Source: Clostridiales bacterium UBA1758
GTDB taxonomy: Bacteria; Bacillota; Clostridia; Oscillospirales; UBA1758
Direction: 5' to 3'
Assembly: GCA_002315595.1 (NCBI GenBank)
Contig: DCHG01000028.1
Location: forward strand, 2,956 to 23,092
Length of the DNA stretch: 20,137 bases
Within the stretch, counting starts at the first letter, position 1, and every line of letters begins with the position of its first letter. The notes beneath the pieces were generated by a model. The model saw only the letters and a list, made by a program, of their open reading frames with translations, was not told where the DNA came from and did not search any database. A program made the position numbers and the translations under genes. Below, one piece after another: positions 7,160 to 15,215 of this stretch.

Positions 7160-8137
7160 ATGTCAAAAGTCAAAGTTGCAATGGTCGGCAACGGTGGCAT
7201 CTGCGGATACCATTTGGAGCATCTTACACAGTTTGACGACGTGGAATTTGTGGGATTTCACGATGTCATCCGTGAACGGGCCGTAGCGCGTTGTGAGCAA
7301 ACCAACGGTAAACGCGTCTATGATTCCTTGGAAGATATGTTGGATGATTCCAAGCCGGACGCACTTTATATCTGCGTTCCGCCGAATCAGCACGGTCATA
7401 TCGAGCAGGCCGCAATTGATCGCGGAATCAATTTCTTCTGTGAAAAGCCGATCGCACTGGATCTTGCCATGGCGCACCGTATCCGTGACGGCGTCGAAGC
7501 CAAAGGTCTCATCACCGCCGTCGGTTTTCAGGATCGCTACCTCGACATCATTCAAAACGTCAAAGGCTGGCTCGGCGAACACAAAGTCGGAATGGTAAGT
7601 GGCGCATGGATCGGCGGAATCCCCGGCGTGGAATGGTGGCCGCACTATGCGACCTCCGGCGGACAGATCGTCGAGCAGAACATTCATCTGTTCGATATGA
7701 TCCGCTACCTTTTCGGCGAGCCTGCACGCGTCTACTGTACCGGCAGTCGCGGTATCGTCACCAAAGAGGATTACGATCTGCACGACTTCTCCACCGCCGT
7801 CGTAACGATGAAAAGCGGACTTGTCGTCACCCTGCACACAGGTTGCTTCCGTCCCAACGGACCGAGTGACCCGAACTGCCTTTGCATCCTCTGCGACGAC
7901 GCCGACATCACCTATAAACTGCGCTCTTATGCCAAGTTGACGACGGCGGAAACGACGCTCTCCTATCGCCGTATGACCGATCAGGGCATTCCGGAAGACC
8001 GTACCTTCCTCGACGCGGTGAAATCCGGCGATCCGTCGAAGATCCGTTCCCCCTATTCCGATGCTTGCAAGTCGCTTGCACTGACACTTGCCTGCAACGA
8101 ATCACTGTTCACCGGCAAGGTCATCGAACTCGCCTGA
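7160..8137 (+). CDS. Gfo/Idh/MocA family NAD(P)-dependent oxidoreductase
   Basis: A 325-residue cytoplasmic sugar or polyol dehydrogenase. The N-terminal Rossmann fold starts KVAMVGNGGICGYHLEHL (4-21). Glu95-Lys96-Pro97 (FFCEKPIALD) is the family EKP motif, with the lysine at the active site. A GGQIVEQNIHLFDMIRYLFG stretch (167-186) supplies the usual substrate-side His176 and Asp179. The family oxidises or epimerises cyclic sugars, inositols, sugar acids and glycosides, and the substrate cannot be told from the sequence. It is slightly shorter than the common 340-380 residues. A weak SD (GGAAGTG) precedes the ATG. The TIM-barrel gene follows after 20 bases and is surely cotranscribed. Confidence 0.9.
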   Translation: MSKVKVAMVGNGGICGYHLEHLTQFDDVEFVGFHDVIRERAVARCEQTNGKRVYDSLEDMLDDSKPDALYICVPPNQHGHIEQAAIDRGINFFCEKPIALDLAMAHRIRDGVEAKGLITAVGFQDRYLDIIQNVKGWLGEHKVGMVSGAWIGGIPGVEWWPHYATSGGQIVEQNIHLFDMIRYLFGEPARVYCTGSRGIVTKEDYDLHDFSTAVVTMKSGLVVTLHTGCFRPNGPSDPNCLCILCDDADITYKLRSYAKLTTAETTLSYRRMTDQGIPEDRTFLDAVKSGDPSKIRSPYSDACKSLALTLACNESLFTGKVIELA

Positions 8138-8157
8138 TGTATTGAAAGGAGAACAAA

Positions 8158-8946
8158 ATGTTTACTTATTCTGCCTGCGGCGTTTGGTTTGGCGAAGATT
8201 ACATCTCCGCTTTCGGGCAAGCCGCAAATAACGGGTTTAAAGCCCTCGAAAACCTCCTCTGGACGGACAAAGACCTTGACGCAATGCGTCAGGCGATCGA
8301 TGAAACAGGCGTGGAACTGTCCGCAATTCTTTTCCAGTCAAAAAACGAACAGTATCAGGCATTGATCTCCAACGATCACGGCATCGTCCACGAGGACGCG
8401 TATGAAGCGTTCAAGGAGTCCATCCGTGAAACACTGGAAGCCGCAAAGAAACTCAAATGCAAAAACATCGTCATCACGACCGGCAACGAACGCTTTGACG
8501 TTCCCCGCAAAGTTCAGCACGACAACATTGTGAGAGCGTTGAAGGCAGGTGCGGAGATCGTCAAAGGAAGCGGTGTAAAACTCGTTTTGGAGCCGCTGAA
8601 CATCCTTGTCAACCACATCGGTTACTATCTCTCAACAACTGCGGAGACCGCCGAGATCATCGACGAAGTCGCCTCCCCCGATGTATTGATCCTTTACGAT
8701 GTTTATCATCAGCAGATCACCGAGGGCAACATCATCAACAACATCCGCAAATACATCGGCAAGATCGGTCATATCCATGTCGGCGACGTCCCCGGTCGCT
8801 TTGAGCCGGGTACGGGCGAAATCAATTACCGCAATGTTTTCAAGGCGATCAAAGAAACCGGCTACGACGGCTTTGTCACCTTTGAATGTAACCGCAGTGA
8901 GGATGCGGAAACGGTTTCAAGAAAGATGTTCGAACTGTTGAAATAA
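8158..8946 (+). CDS. Sugar phosphate isomerase/epimerase family TIM barrel, hydroxypyruvate-isomerase-like
   Basis: A 262-residue xylose-isomerase-like TIM barrel (AP endonuclease 2 superfamily). The sequence resembles hydroxypyruvate isomerase (Hyi): LVLEPLN (142-148), LYDVYHQQITEGN (179-191), IGHIHVGDVPGR (203-214), and EINYRNVFKAIKETGYDGFVTFE (221-243). Glu145 and Glu243 occupy the positions of the two catalytic glutamates of Hyi, and Asp181 and the histidines at 184 and 207 are likely metal or substrate ligands. Hyi interconverts hydroxypyruvate and tartronate semialdehyde, but close relatives act on ketoses and inositol intermediates. No glyoxylate carboligase or tartronate semialdehyde reductase gene is nearby, so a true Hyi role is not shown. 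AAAGGAGAACAAA gives a good start. It pairs with the upstream oxidoreductase. Confidence 0.85.
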   Translation: MFTYSACGVWFGEDYISAFGQAANNGFKALENLLWTDKDLDAMRQAIDETGVELSAILFQSKNEQYQALISNDHGIVHEDAYEAFKESIRETLEAAKKLKCKNIVITTGNERFDVPRKVQHDNIVRALKAGAEIVKGSGVKLVLEPLNILVNHIGYYLSTTAETAEIIDEVASPDVLILYDVYHQQITEGNIINNIRKYIGKIGHIHVGDVPGRFEPGTGEINYRNVFKAIKETGYDGFVTFECNRSEDAETVSRKMFELLK

Positions 8947-8959
8947 GTTAAAAACGATC

Positions 8960-8990
8960 GGGCGGCACCCAAACGGGTGTCGCCCTTTTT
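8960..8990 (+). terminator. Intrinsic terminator of the oxidoreductase/isomerase operon
   Basis: GGGCGGCACCC (8960-8970), loop AAAC and GGGTGTCGCCC (8975-8985) form an 11-bp stem with one G-U pair, followed by TTTTT. Confidence 0.92.
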
Positions 8991-8996
8991 ACAAGA

Positions 8997-9024
8997 AAAG
9001 CCGCGGATTTTCATCCGCGGCTTT
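8997..9024 (-). terminator. Terminator after groEL, symmetrical and likely bidirectional
   Basis: A 12-bp perfect stem AAAGCCGCGGAT/ATCCGCGGCTTT around a TTTC loop. The minus-strand product runs into CTTTTCTTGT, serving groEL (stop at 9050). The plus-strand product runs into TTTTTT (9022-9027), giving a second stop for the convergent operon. Confidence 0.88.
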
Positions 9025-9049
9025 TTTATGCCCATCGGGAATTGATTTA

Positions 9050-10687
9050 TCAATACATTCCCATGCCGCCGTCCATACCGGGAGCACCGGCAGGTGCGGG
9101 AGCAACGGGTTCGGGCTTGTCGGCGACAAGCGTTTCGGTGGTGAGAACCATACCGGCAACGGAAGCGGCGTTCTGCAACGCGCTGCGGGTGACCTTCGCC
9201 GGATCAACGATGCCGTTCTTGATCATATCGCAATAGGTTTCGTTGTAAGCGTCGAAGCCATAGCCGACCTTGCGGGTGTTCTTGATCTTTTCAAGGACGA
9301 CGCCGCCGTCAAGTCCCGCATTAGCGGCGATCTGCTTGATCGGGGCTTCGAGAGCCTTGACAACGATGCTTGCGCCGGTCTTTTCATCGCCGGAAAGGGT
9401 GGCAATGAGTTTATTGACAGAAGCGATCGCATTGACGAACGCGGTACCGCCGCCTGCGACAACGCCTTCTTCGACAGCGGCGCGGGTGGCATTGAGGGCG
9501 TCTTCGATACGAAGTTTCTTATCCTTCATTTCGGTTTCGGTTGCGGCGCCGACCTTGATGACGGCAACGCCACCGGCAAGTTTGGCAAGACGCTCATTAA
9601 GTTTCTCGCGGTCAAACTCGGAAGTGGTCACTTCAACCTGATTTTTGATCTGATTGACGCGGGCGGAGATCTCTTTCTGATCGCCGGCGCCGTCGACAAT
9701 GATGGTGTATTCCTTGGTAACCTTGACCTGGCGGGCATGACCGAGGGACTGCATGGTGACGGTCTTCAAATCCATACCGATCTCGTCGGAAATGACTTCG
9801 CCACCGGTCAGGATGGCAATATCTTTGAGCATTTCTTTACGGCGATCGCCGAAGCCCGGAGCCTTGACGGCGACGCAGGTAAAGGTGCCGCGGATATTGT
9901 TGACAATGATGTTGGCAAGTGCATCGCCTTCGATGTCTTCGGCGATGATGAAGAGTTTACGCGGTCCCTGAACGATCTGTTCAAGAAGCGGAAGAATATC
10001 CTGAATGTTGGAGATCTTTTTATCGGTGATAAGGATCGGAGCGTCGTCAAGGACGGCTTCCATCTTGTCGCGGTCGGTGACAAGGTACGGGGAAATATAG
10101 CCGCGATCGAACTGCATACCTTCAACGATTTCGGAATAGGTTTCGGCGGTCTTGGATTCTTCGACGGTGATAACGCCTTCGCTCGACACCTTTTCCATCG
10201 CCTCGGCGATGAGTTTGCCGATGAATTCGTCCGCGGAAGAAATGGCGGCAACGCGGGCAATATCCGCAGTACCATTGACCTTCTGGGCGTTCGCCTTGAT
10301 CGCTTCGACAGCGACGTCAACAGCCTTGGAAATACCCTTTTTCATGATCATCGGATTTGCGCCTGCGGCGACGTTTTTCATACCCTCGTGGATGAAAGCC
10401 TGCGCAAGAACAGTCGCGGTGGTAGTACCGTCACCGGCAATGTCGTTGGTCTTGGTAGCGACCTCTCGGACAAGTTGTGCGCCCATGTTTTCAAACGGAT
10501 CGGGCAGATCGATTTCCTTTGCGATCGTGACACCGTCATTGACGATCATCGGAGCGCCGAATTTTTTGTCAAGAACGACATTGCGTCCTTTCGGGCCCAT
10601 TGTGACCTTGACGGCATCACTGAGTTGATTTACACCACGCTCAAGAGCGCGTCTTGCTTCTTCACCGAAAAGTACCTGTTTGGACAT
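9050..10687 (-). CDS. groEL: 60 kDa chaperonin GroEL
   Basis: Cytoplasmic chaperonin that forms the double ring in which proteins fold with GroES. The full length of 545 residues is normal. Visible landmarks are MGPKGRNVVLDKKFG near the start, the ATP-site motif GDGTTTATVLAQ (about 86-97), VKAPGFGDRRKEML in the apical region, EEGVVAGGGTAFVNA (about 407-421), and the flexible tail ending GGMGMY. AGGAGG lies before the ATG at 10687. The gene follows groES by 18 bases and shares its CIRCE-controlled promoter. Confidence 0.98.
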   Translation of the reverse strand: MSKQVLFGEEARRALERGVNQLSDAVKVTMGPKGRNVVLDKKFGAPMIVNDGVTIAKEIDLPDPFENMGAQLVREVATKTNDIAGDGTTTATVLAQAFIHEGMKNVAAGANPMIMKKGISKAVDVAVEAIKANAQKVNGTADIARVAAISSADEFIGKLIAEAMEKVSSEGVITVEESKTAETYSEIVEGMQFDRGYISPYLVTDRDKMEAVLDDAPILITDKKISNIQDILPLLEQIVQGPRKLFIIAEDIEGDALANIIVNNIRGTFTCVAVKAPGFGDRRKEMLKDIAILTGGEVISDEIGMDLKTVTMQSLGHARQVKVTKEYTIIVDGAGDQKEISARVNQIKNQVEVTTSEFDREKLNERLAKLAGGVAVIKVGAATETEMKDKKLRIEDALNATRAAVEEGVVAGGGTAFVNAIASVNKLIATLSGDEKTGASIVVKALEAPIKQIAANAGLDGGVVLEKIKNTRKVGYGFDAYNETYCDMIKNGIVDPAKVTRSALQNAASVAGMVLTTETLVADKPEPVAPAPAGAPGMDGGMGMY

Positions 10688-10705
10688 ATACGGATCCTCC
10701 TATTC

Positions 10706-10990
10706 TTATTCAACAACGGCAAGAATGTCGTTCTGCTTGACAACGATAAGTTCTTCGCCGTCAACCTTGACTTCCGTGCCGGAATATTTGCTGGTAATGA
10801 CGCGATCGCCGACCTTGACGTGCATGGTGATTTCCTTGCCGTCGACATTGCCGCCGGGACCTACCGCAACGACTTCCGCGACCTGCGGCTTTTCCTGAGC
10901 CGCGCTCGTGAGAATGATGCCGGACTTGGTGGTTTCTTCCTTTTCGCACATACGGATGACTACTCTGTCAGCCAAAGGCTTCAGTTTCAT
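10706..10990 (-). CDS. groES: 10 kDa co-chaperonin GroES
   Basis: A 94-residue lid of the GroEL chamber. It begins MKLKPLADRVVIRMCEKEE, contains the mobile-loop segment TTKSGIILTSAAQEKPQ (about 20-36), and ends VVKQNDILAVVE, all standard. The ATG at 10990 is preceded by AGGAGGATATATAAA. Longer readings start upstream inside the CIRCE leader and are not real. It is the first gene of the groES-groEL operon. Confidence 0.98.
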   Translation of the reverse strand: MKLKPLADRVVIRMCEKEETTKSGIILTSAAQEKPQVAEVVAVGPGGNVDGKEITMHVKVGDRVITSKYSGTEVKVDGEELIVVKQNDILAVVE

Positions 10991-11025
10991 TTTATATATC
11001 CTCCTATGATTTATCTTTTGCAGGA

Positions 11026-11052
11026 TTAGCACTCTCATTTGTCGAGTGCTAA
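11026..11052. promoter_or_regulatory. CIRCE operator (HrcA binding site)
   Basis: TTAGCACTC, nine bases, GAGTGCTAA: an exact match to the CIRCE inverted repeat, placed between the groES promoter and its start codon. The HrcA repressor binds it and releases on heat stress, so hrcA should be present elsewhere in the genome. Confidence 0.98.
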
Positions 11053-11063
11053 CTACAAGTAAT

Positions 11064-11092
11064 ATATTACGGCAGAAGATCGTTTTTCGCAA
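11064..11092 (-). promoter_or_regulatory. Probable sigma-A promoter for groESL
   Basis: On the minus strand TTGCGA (11092-11087), a 17-base spacer and TAATAT (11069-11064), each with 4 of 6 consensus bases. The start site would fall immediately before CIRCE, the usual arrangement. The remaining stretch up to 11230 holds no recognisable gene and no strong terminator for the methyltransferase gene. Confidence 0.6.
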
Positions 11093-11230
11093 GACAATCG
11101 AAGTCGATTTTCCGTTGATAATAACGCATCTGCCGAAAATATTTTTCTAATGCTTGTTATCTCTGCTTCAATCTATCAAATGCTTCGTTTTTCGCATTTT
11201 TTGAAAGATCCGAAAAGAATTCACAATTCG

Positions 11231-12367
11231 TTAAATTTTCTTTGCCTTGCGGACATCCTTTGAAGCGGGATAAATATAAAAATCGCAGCGTTTCATTCCG
11301 TTATACAGTTTACGTTTCTTTTCGGCACGCCGTCCGTAGCAGCGTTCAAAATCCGCATCCGACGTGATGACATTGACCGAAAAGCCCTTCAACCGTTCCG
11401 TCACGCGTCCCAAAACACCGTATAAACTCTCCGCTTCGTCGATTTCAAGCAAGCGGTCGCCATAGGGCGGATTGGTGATGATCATACCGAATTCATCCGT
11501 CGGACGGAAATCATTCACATCGGCGTTGACAAATTCGATGAATTCATCCACCCCTGCCTTTTTGGCGTTGCTTTTTGCGATCTCGATGACCTTCGGATCG
11601 ATATCGCCACCCCAAAGGCGGTACTGACGGTGAAATTCGCCGTCAATGGCATGATTTCGTTCTTCACGCCAAACAGACGCGGCAAACGCAGGCCAGCGTT
11701 CGGCGGCATACCGGCGGTTCATTCCGGGAGCGCGCTTTTTTGCAAGCATCGCCGCTTCGATCAGGATCGTGCCGGAACCGCACATCGGATCACAGAGGAT
11801 GTCAAATCCGCGGTAACCCGCGATCTGAACCATTGCGGCGGCAAGCGTTTCACGGATCGGTGCTTCCGCCGCAATCTCACGGTATCCCCTCTTATGCAGT
11901 CCGACTCCGGACGCGTCAATGCAGACGGTGACTTCGTCGGAAAGAATGGAAAAGCGGATCTGATAGGTTTCTGCGGTTTCGGGCATCCAGTTCAAATGAT
12001 ATGCTTTGCTCAACCGATCGACGACTGCCTTTTTGATAATGGACTGGCAGTCCGGGACGGAATAGAGTTTGCTTTTGACGGAATAGCCCTTGACCGGGAA
12101 TGCACCGTCGGAAGGGATTATATCCTCCCAACGAAGATTTTTGACATTTTCAAAGAGTTCTTCAAAGGAAGTTGCGCGAAATTTCCCCATGACGATCATC
12201 ACGCGTTCGGCACAGCGAAGGCAGATATTCGCCCTCGCAAGTTCCGCGGCTTCGCCGTCAAAGAAGACTCGCCCGGTGCCGACCTCGACATTTTTGATGC
12301 CAAGATGTTTCAGTTCCTCACCGACGATCCCTTCCAAACCGAAAAGGCAGGTTGCAACGAGTTTCAT
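11231..12367 (-). CDS. THUMP-domain class I SAM-dependent 23S rRNA methyltransferase (RlmL/YpsC type)
   Basis: A 378-residue RNA N2-guanine methyltransferase, expected to modify 23S rRNA. An N-terminal THUMP region (about 45-155, including SVKSKLYSVPDCQSIIKKAV) binds RNA. GLHKRGYR (156-163) is the linker motif of the UPF0020 family. SAM motif I is DPMCGSGT (193-200) and the catalytic motif IV is NPPYG (299-303). E. coli RlmL carries a second methyltransferase domain that is absent here, as in B. subtilis YpsC. I take the ATG at 12367, whose first base is the last base of the upstream PBP stop codon (TGATG). A TTG one codon earlier is also possible. The overlap implies cotranscription with the PBP gene. 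Confidence 0.9.
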   Translation of the reverse strand: MKLVATCLFGLEGIVGEELKHLGIKNVEVGTGRVFFDGEAAELARANICLRCAERVMIVMGKFRATSFEELFENVKNLRWEDIIPSDGAFPVKGYSVKSKLYSVPDCQSIIKKAVVDRLSKAYHLNWMPETAETYQIRFSILSDEVTVCIDASGVGLHKRGYREIAAEAPIRETLAAAMVQIAGYRGFDILCDPMCGSGTILIEAAMLAKKRAPGMNRRYAAERWPAFAASVWREERNHAIDGEFHRQYRLWGGDIDPKVIEIAKSNAKKAGVDEFIEFVNADVNDFRPTDEFGMIITNPPYGDRLLEIDEAESLYGVLGRVTERLKGFSVNVITSDADFERCYGRRAEKKRKLYNGMKRCDFYIYPASKDVRKAKKI

Positions 12368-14850
12368 CAATCATTTCCGCCTTCCTCGGGTAAGTCTACC
12401 GTACCTTCCCCACCTTCGATTTCGGAATTCGGATCATCGGGATCCACATCCGTTTCGTCATCAATCCCAACGCCACCGTGAACATGGATCGGACAGGGAG
12501 AATTCAGTGCCTCACCGTTTTCATCAAGTTTTGCGACAAACGGATACTGACCGTCCGCCGTCGCAAAGTTGCCGTCGTCGTCATATTGGCGATAGCAATA
12601 GCCTTCATCCGTGACAACAATTCCGGGGACACCGAACGAACGTTGCAAATTGAGCAAAACAGATTTCGAACGGGATCCCGCAGGACAACTCGGCACCGCA
12701 AGTCGCCAACTCGTAGAGTCGACATCGACCTGAATGTGGAGATTGCAGGTTTCCTTCGGGACGTCGTCTTTATAGAAAAGTCCCGTCGTCACACGCGATC
12801 CGCGTGGATCGGATTCACAGTATTCTCCGGGTGCAAGACCACTGTCAAGGCAATAGGACGCACTGACGAAGCCGTCCATCGAGAAGAATTCTTTATATTC
12901 GAGATTTTCGTGAATTCTGCTCATGACGAGTTTCCATATCGTCGTGGACGGGTTGCCGCTGGTGCTTAAATATTTCGGGTAATCGTAACCGAACCAGACG
13001 CCGCCGACATAATACGGCGTATATCCCATAAACCAACGGTCGTAGTTTGCCGTGGTCGTACCCGTCTTACCTGCGGCGGGCATATTCGACAGTTTTGCCG
13101 CAGTACCCGTGCCGGATTTGACGACATTTTGAAGCATATAGTTCATGTAATACGCGGTCTTTTTGGACATCGCGGTATGCTGTTCGGGGGTATTGTCGAT
13201 GATGACGTTGCCTTCGTGGTCGCAAACTTTCCAAAATGTGATCGGCTCGGTATAAATGCCCTCATTGACAAACGACGAATACGCCGCCGTCATTTCAAGC
13301 ACATTGACGCCCTTGGTCAGACCGCCGAGGGCAAGTTGGGCCGAGCCGAGGTCATTGGACGCGGCGGAAGAATCCGTCACAAACGAAGAAATACCGAGGT
13401 GATTGGTCGCCCAGTCGATCGAACGCTGAGTCCCAACCTCTTCCTGAATTTTGACGGCGACGGTGTTGGTGGATGTCGTAATCGCCTTCAACACGGTCAT
13501 CTGTCCCGTATAAACACGTGACGAGTTGACCGGCCAAACATTTCCGCCGAGAACGCGTACCGGCGAGTCACAGTAGACCGTGGCGGGGTTATTCAGGCCG
13601 TATTCGAGTCCCGCGGAATAGACCGTGATCGGCTTGATCGAGGAACCCGGCTGACGGTAGGACTGCGTGGCACGGTTGAGGCTCATTGCGGTCTTTTCCC
13701 CACGACCGCCGACCATGCCGACGACATAGCCCGTGTACGGATCCATCACGACCATTGCGGACTGCGGTTGCGGTTCGGTCGAAAATTTCGGGAAATTGTC
13801 GGGGTTCGAATACACATCGTCCATGATCTGCTGAATTTCTGGATCAATGCAGGTGTAGATCGACAATCCGCCGGAATACACGAGTTGGGACGCGATGTTG
13901 GAATCGTACCCCTTTTCCGTCTTCAACGCCTTGATAACATCACGGATGACCTGATCGACATAGTAGGACTGTGCCTGCTGTGTCTGTTCCTCTTTCTGTT
14001 CGCGTTGGAAATTCAGCGGATAAACAACGGCTTCGTTATATTCGTCCTCGCTGATCATCCCCTGCTCTTTCATCTGTTCGAGGATGTTTTCCTGACGGCG
14101 TTTGTTGTTTTCGGGATTTTGGAAAGGATCATAATATGTCGGCGCATTGGTAATACCCGCAAGACACGCACATTCGGCGATGTTCAGTTCGTTTAACTCC
14201 TTGCCGAAATACGTCTGTGCAGCAGTCTTAACGCCATAACAACCCTGACTGAGGTAGATGGTGTTGAGGTAAATGGTCAGAATATCGTCTTTGGAATAAT
14301 TGCGGTCGACATAGAGCGCACGCATAATTTCCTGAATTTTGCGCTGAACGGTCGGCGCCTTTTCACCGGAGATGTTTTTGATGACCTGCTGGGTGATGGT
14401 CGATCCGCCGAAATCGGACTTCATCGGGATGACCATATTGACGGCGGCGGCAATGGTGCGTTTCCAGTCGACGCCGTGGTGATCGTAAAAACGCTTGTCT
14501 TCGATGGCAACGACGGCGTCTTTAAGTGCCTGCGGAATCTCCTCGGAATCCGCCCAAATGCGGTTCTGTTCACCGTAAAGCGTTTCCAGTTCCTCATAAT
14601 TACCGGTCGTTTTATTCGTATAATAGATCGTACTCGTATAGTTCAGCGTCAGGCTTTCCATTTCGAGATCATAAACCGGGTTGATATAATTGGTAATGTA
14701 CACGACAAATACCGTGATACAGATCGCGGCAGTCATCACACCGATAAACGCGAGCGTAATGAGAGATTTTCCGAGCAGTCCAAACCCCATAAAGGTCGAT
14801 TTTTTCTTGATGTCGGGCTGTCTGAGTCTGACGGTTTTTTTTGATGGCAT
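12367..14850 (-). CDS. Class A penicillin-binding protein (PBP1A type), glycosyltransferase/transpeptidase
   Basis: Bifunctional membrane enzyme that polymerises glycan strands and cross-links peptides, 827 residues. A basic N-terminus (MPSKKTVRLRQ) leads into one membrane segment at about 28-52. The GT51 domain carries Glu117 in EDKRFYDHHGVDW and then GGSTITQQVIKN. The transpeptidase has Ser403 in SSIK (SxxK), STN beginning at 460 (SxN) and KTGT at 595-598, so both activities look intact. The C-terminus is strongly acidic (14 of the last 31 residues are D or E, none basic) and is probably disordered. AAGGAGGAAATAT fixes the start at 14850. A longer reading 14 codons upstream would swallow that site. 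The gene overlaps the rRNA methyltransferase by one base. Confidence 0.95.
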   Translation of the reverse strand: MPSKKTVRLRQPDIKKKSTFMGFGLLGKSLITLAFIGVMTAAICITVFVVYITNYINPVYDLEMESLTLNYTSTIYYTNKTTGNYEELETLYGEQNRIWADSEEIPQALKDAVVAIEDKRFYDHHGVDWKRTIAAAVNMVIPMKSDFGGSTITQQVIKNISGEKAPTVQRKIQEIMRALYVDRNYSKDDILTIYLNTIYLSQGCYGVKTAAQTYFGKELNELNIAECACLAGITNAPTYYDPFQNPENNKRRQENILEQMKEQGMISEDEYNEAVVYPLNFQREQKEEQTQQAQSYYVDQVIRDVIKALKTEKGYDSNIASQLVYSGGLSIYTCIDPEIQQIMDDVYSNPDNFPKFSTEPQPQSAMVVMDPYTGYVVGMVGGRGEKTAMSLNRATQSYRQPGSSIKPITVYSAGLEYGLNNPATVYCDSPVRVLGGNVWPVNSSRVYTGQMTVLKAITTSTNTVAVKIQEEVGTQRSIDWATNHLGISSFVTDSSAASNDLGSAQLALGGLTKGVNVLEMTAAYSSFVNEGIYTEPITFWKVCDHEGNVIIDNTPEQHTAMSKKTAYYMNYMLQNVVKSGTGTAAKLSNMPAAGKTGTTTANYDRWFMGYTPYYVGGVWFGYDYPKYLSTSGNPSTTIWKLVMSRIHENLEYKEFFSMDGFVSASYCLDSGLAPGEYCESDPRGSRVTTGLFYKDDVPKETCNLHIQVDVDSTSWRLAVPSCPAGSRSKSVLLNLQRSFGVPGIVVTDEGYCYRQYDDDGNFATADGQYPFVAKLDENGEALNSPCPIHVHGGVGIDDETDVDPDDPNSEIEGGEGTVDLPEEGGND

Positions 14851-14907
14851 ATATTTCCTCCTTGGCGGTGAAAGACAAAGCAATGCTAACAAAATTAATT
14901 CTTTGTT

Positions 14908-14936
14908 ATTTTACCAAGTTTTTACGCAAAATGCAA
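14908..14936 (-). promoter_or_regulatory. Probable promoter for the PBP gene
   Basis: On the minus strand TTGCAT (14936-14931), a 17-base spacer and TAAAAT (14913-14908), 58 bases before the start codon. The -10 is good and the -35 is weak. Confidence 0.5.
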
Positions 14937-15158
14937 ATGTCGAACTTCTCTATACTTCAAAATTGCGGGACAATTCAAGCGTGTAAAGACGGATTTTCTC
15001 ATCAAATATCTGTATTTTAGTGCTATTTTACGAATTTACCATTCTTTTCAGAAAACGAATTTCGGCGTTATTTCACACGAAAATCGACGCAATTCATCCG
15101 TTTTATCCAAATTTCGCGGCAAATGCCCCACCCTCTTGATAATCGGACGACCGATATG
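14937..15158. other. Gene-free AT-rich part of the 365-base gap between the divergent PBP and sigK genes
   Basis: I see no credible coding region, RNA gene or strong hairpin here. It contains two direct copies of TATTTTA (15013-15019 and 15024-15030) one helical turn apart, and a GGGACAATT stretch near 14967 that only partly resembles a SpoIIID site. The direct repeats could equally be chance in AT-rich DNA. Confidence 0.4.
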
Positions 15159-15186
15159 CAAATTTGTTCCCTCAATCGCATATCAT
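15159..15186 (+). promoter_or_regulatory. Candidate sigma-E-type sporulation promoter for sigK
   Basis: CAAATTT (15159-15165) as -35, 13 bases, and CATATCAT (15179-15186) as -10 resemble the sigma-E consensus (ATA-rich -35, CATACAAT -10; 6 of 8 bases match in the -10). The -10 ends 29 bases before the sigK ATG. No sigma-A promoter of comparable quality is near. This is a consensus comparison by eye only. Confidence 0.35.
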
Positions 15187-15215
15187 TCTCTAACACGAAA
15201 AAGGGGTGCGGCAGA

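Noticed and set aside
7163..7837. Minus-strand open frame opposite the oxidoreductase (224 codons)
   Set aside because: The plus strand has clear Rossmann and EKP motifs, while the minus frame has no recognisable features or ribosome-binding site.
9737..11029. Long open frame on the plus strand across groEL and groES (430 codons)
   Set aside because: It lies opposite two certain chaperonin genes, has no recognisable domain, and follows from the codon bias of groEL.
11100..11230. Search for a terminator after the rRNA methyltransferase gene
   Set aside because: Only a 5-bp AT-rich hairpin (GAATT/AATTC, then TTTT) and an ATGC/GCAT loop without a U-tract were found, both too weak to annotate.
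15013..15030. Direct repeat TATTTTA one helical turn apart in the PBP/sigK gap
   Set aside because: Only two short copies in AT-rich DNA. On the minus strand they look like TAAAAT -10 elements but lack usable -35 partners. Noted in the gap feature but not claimed as a regulatory site.
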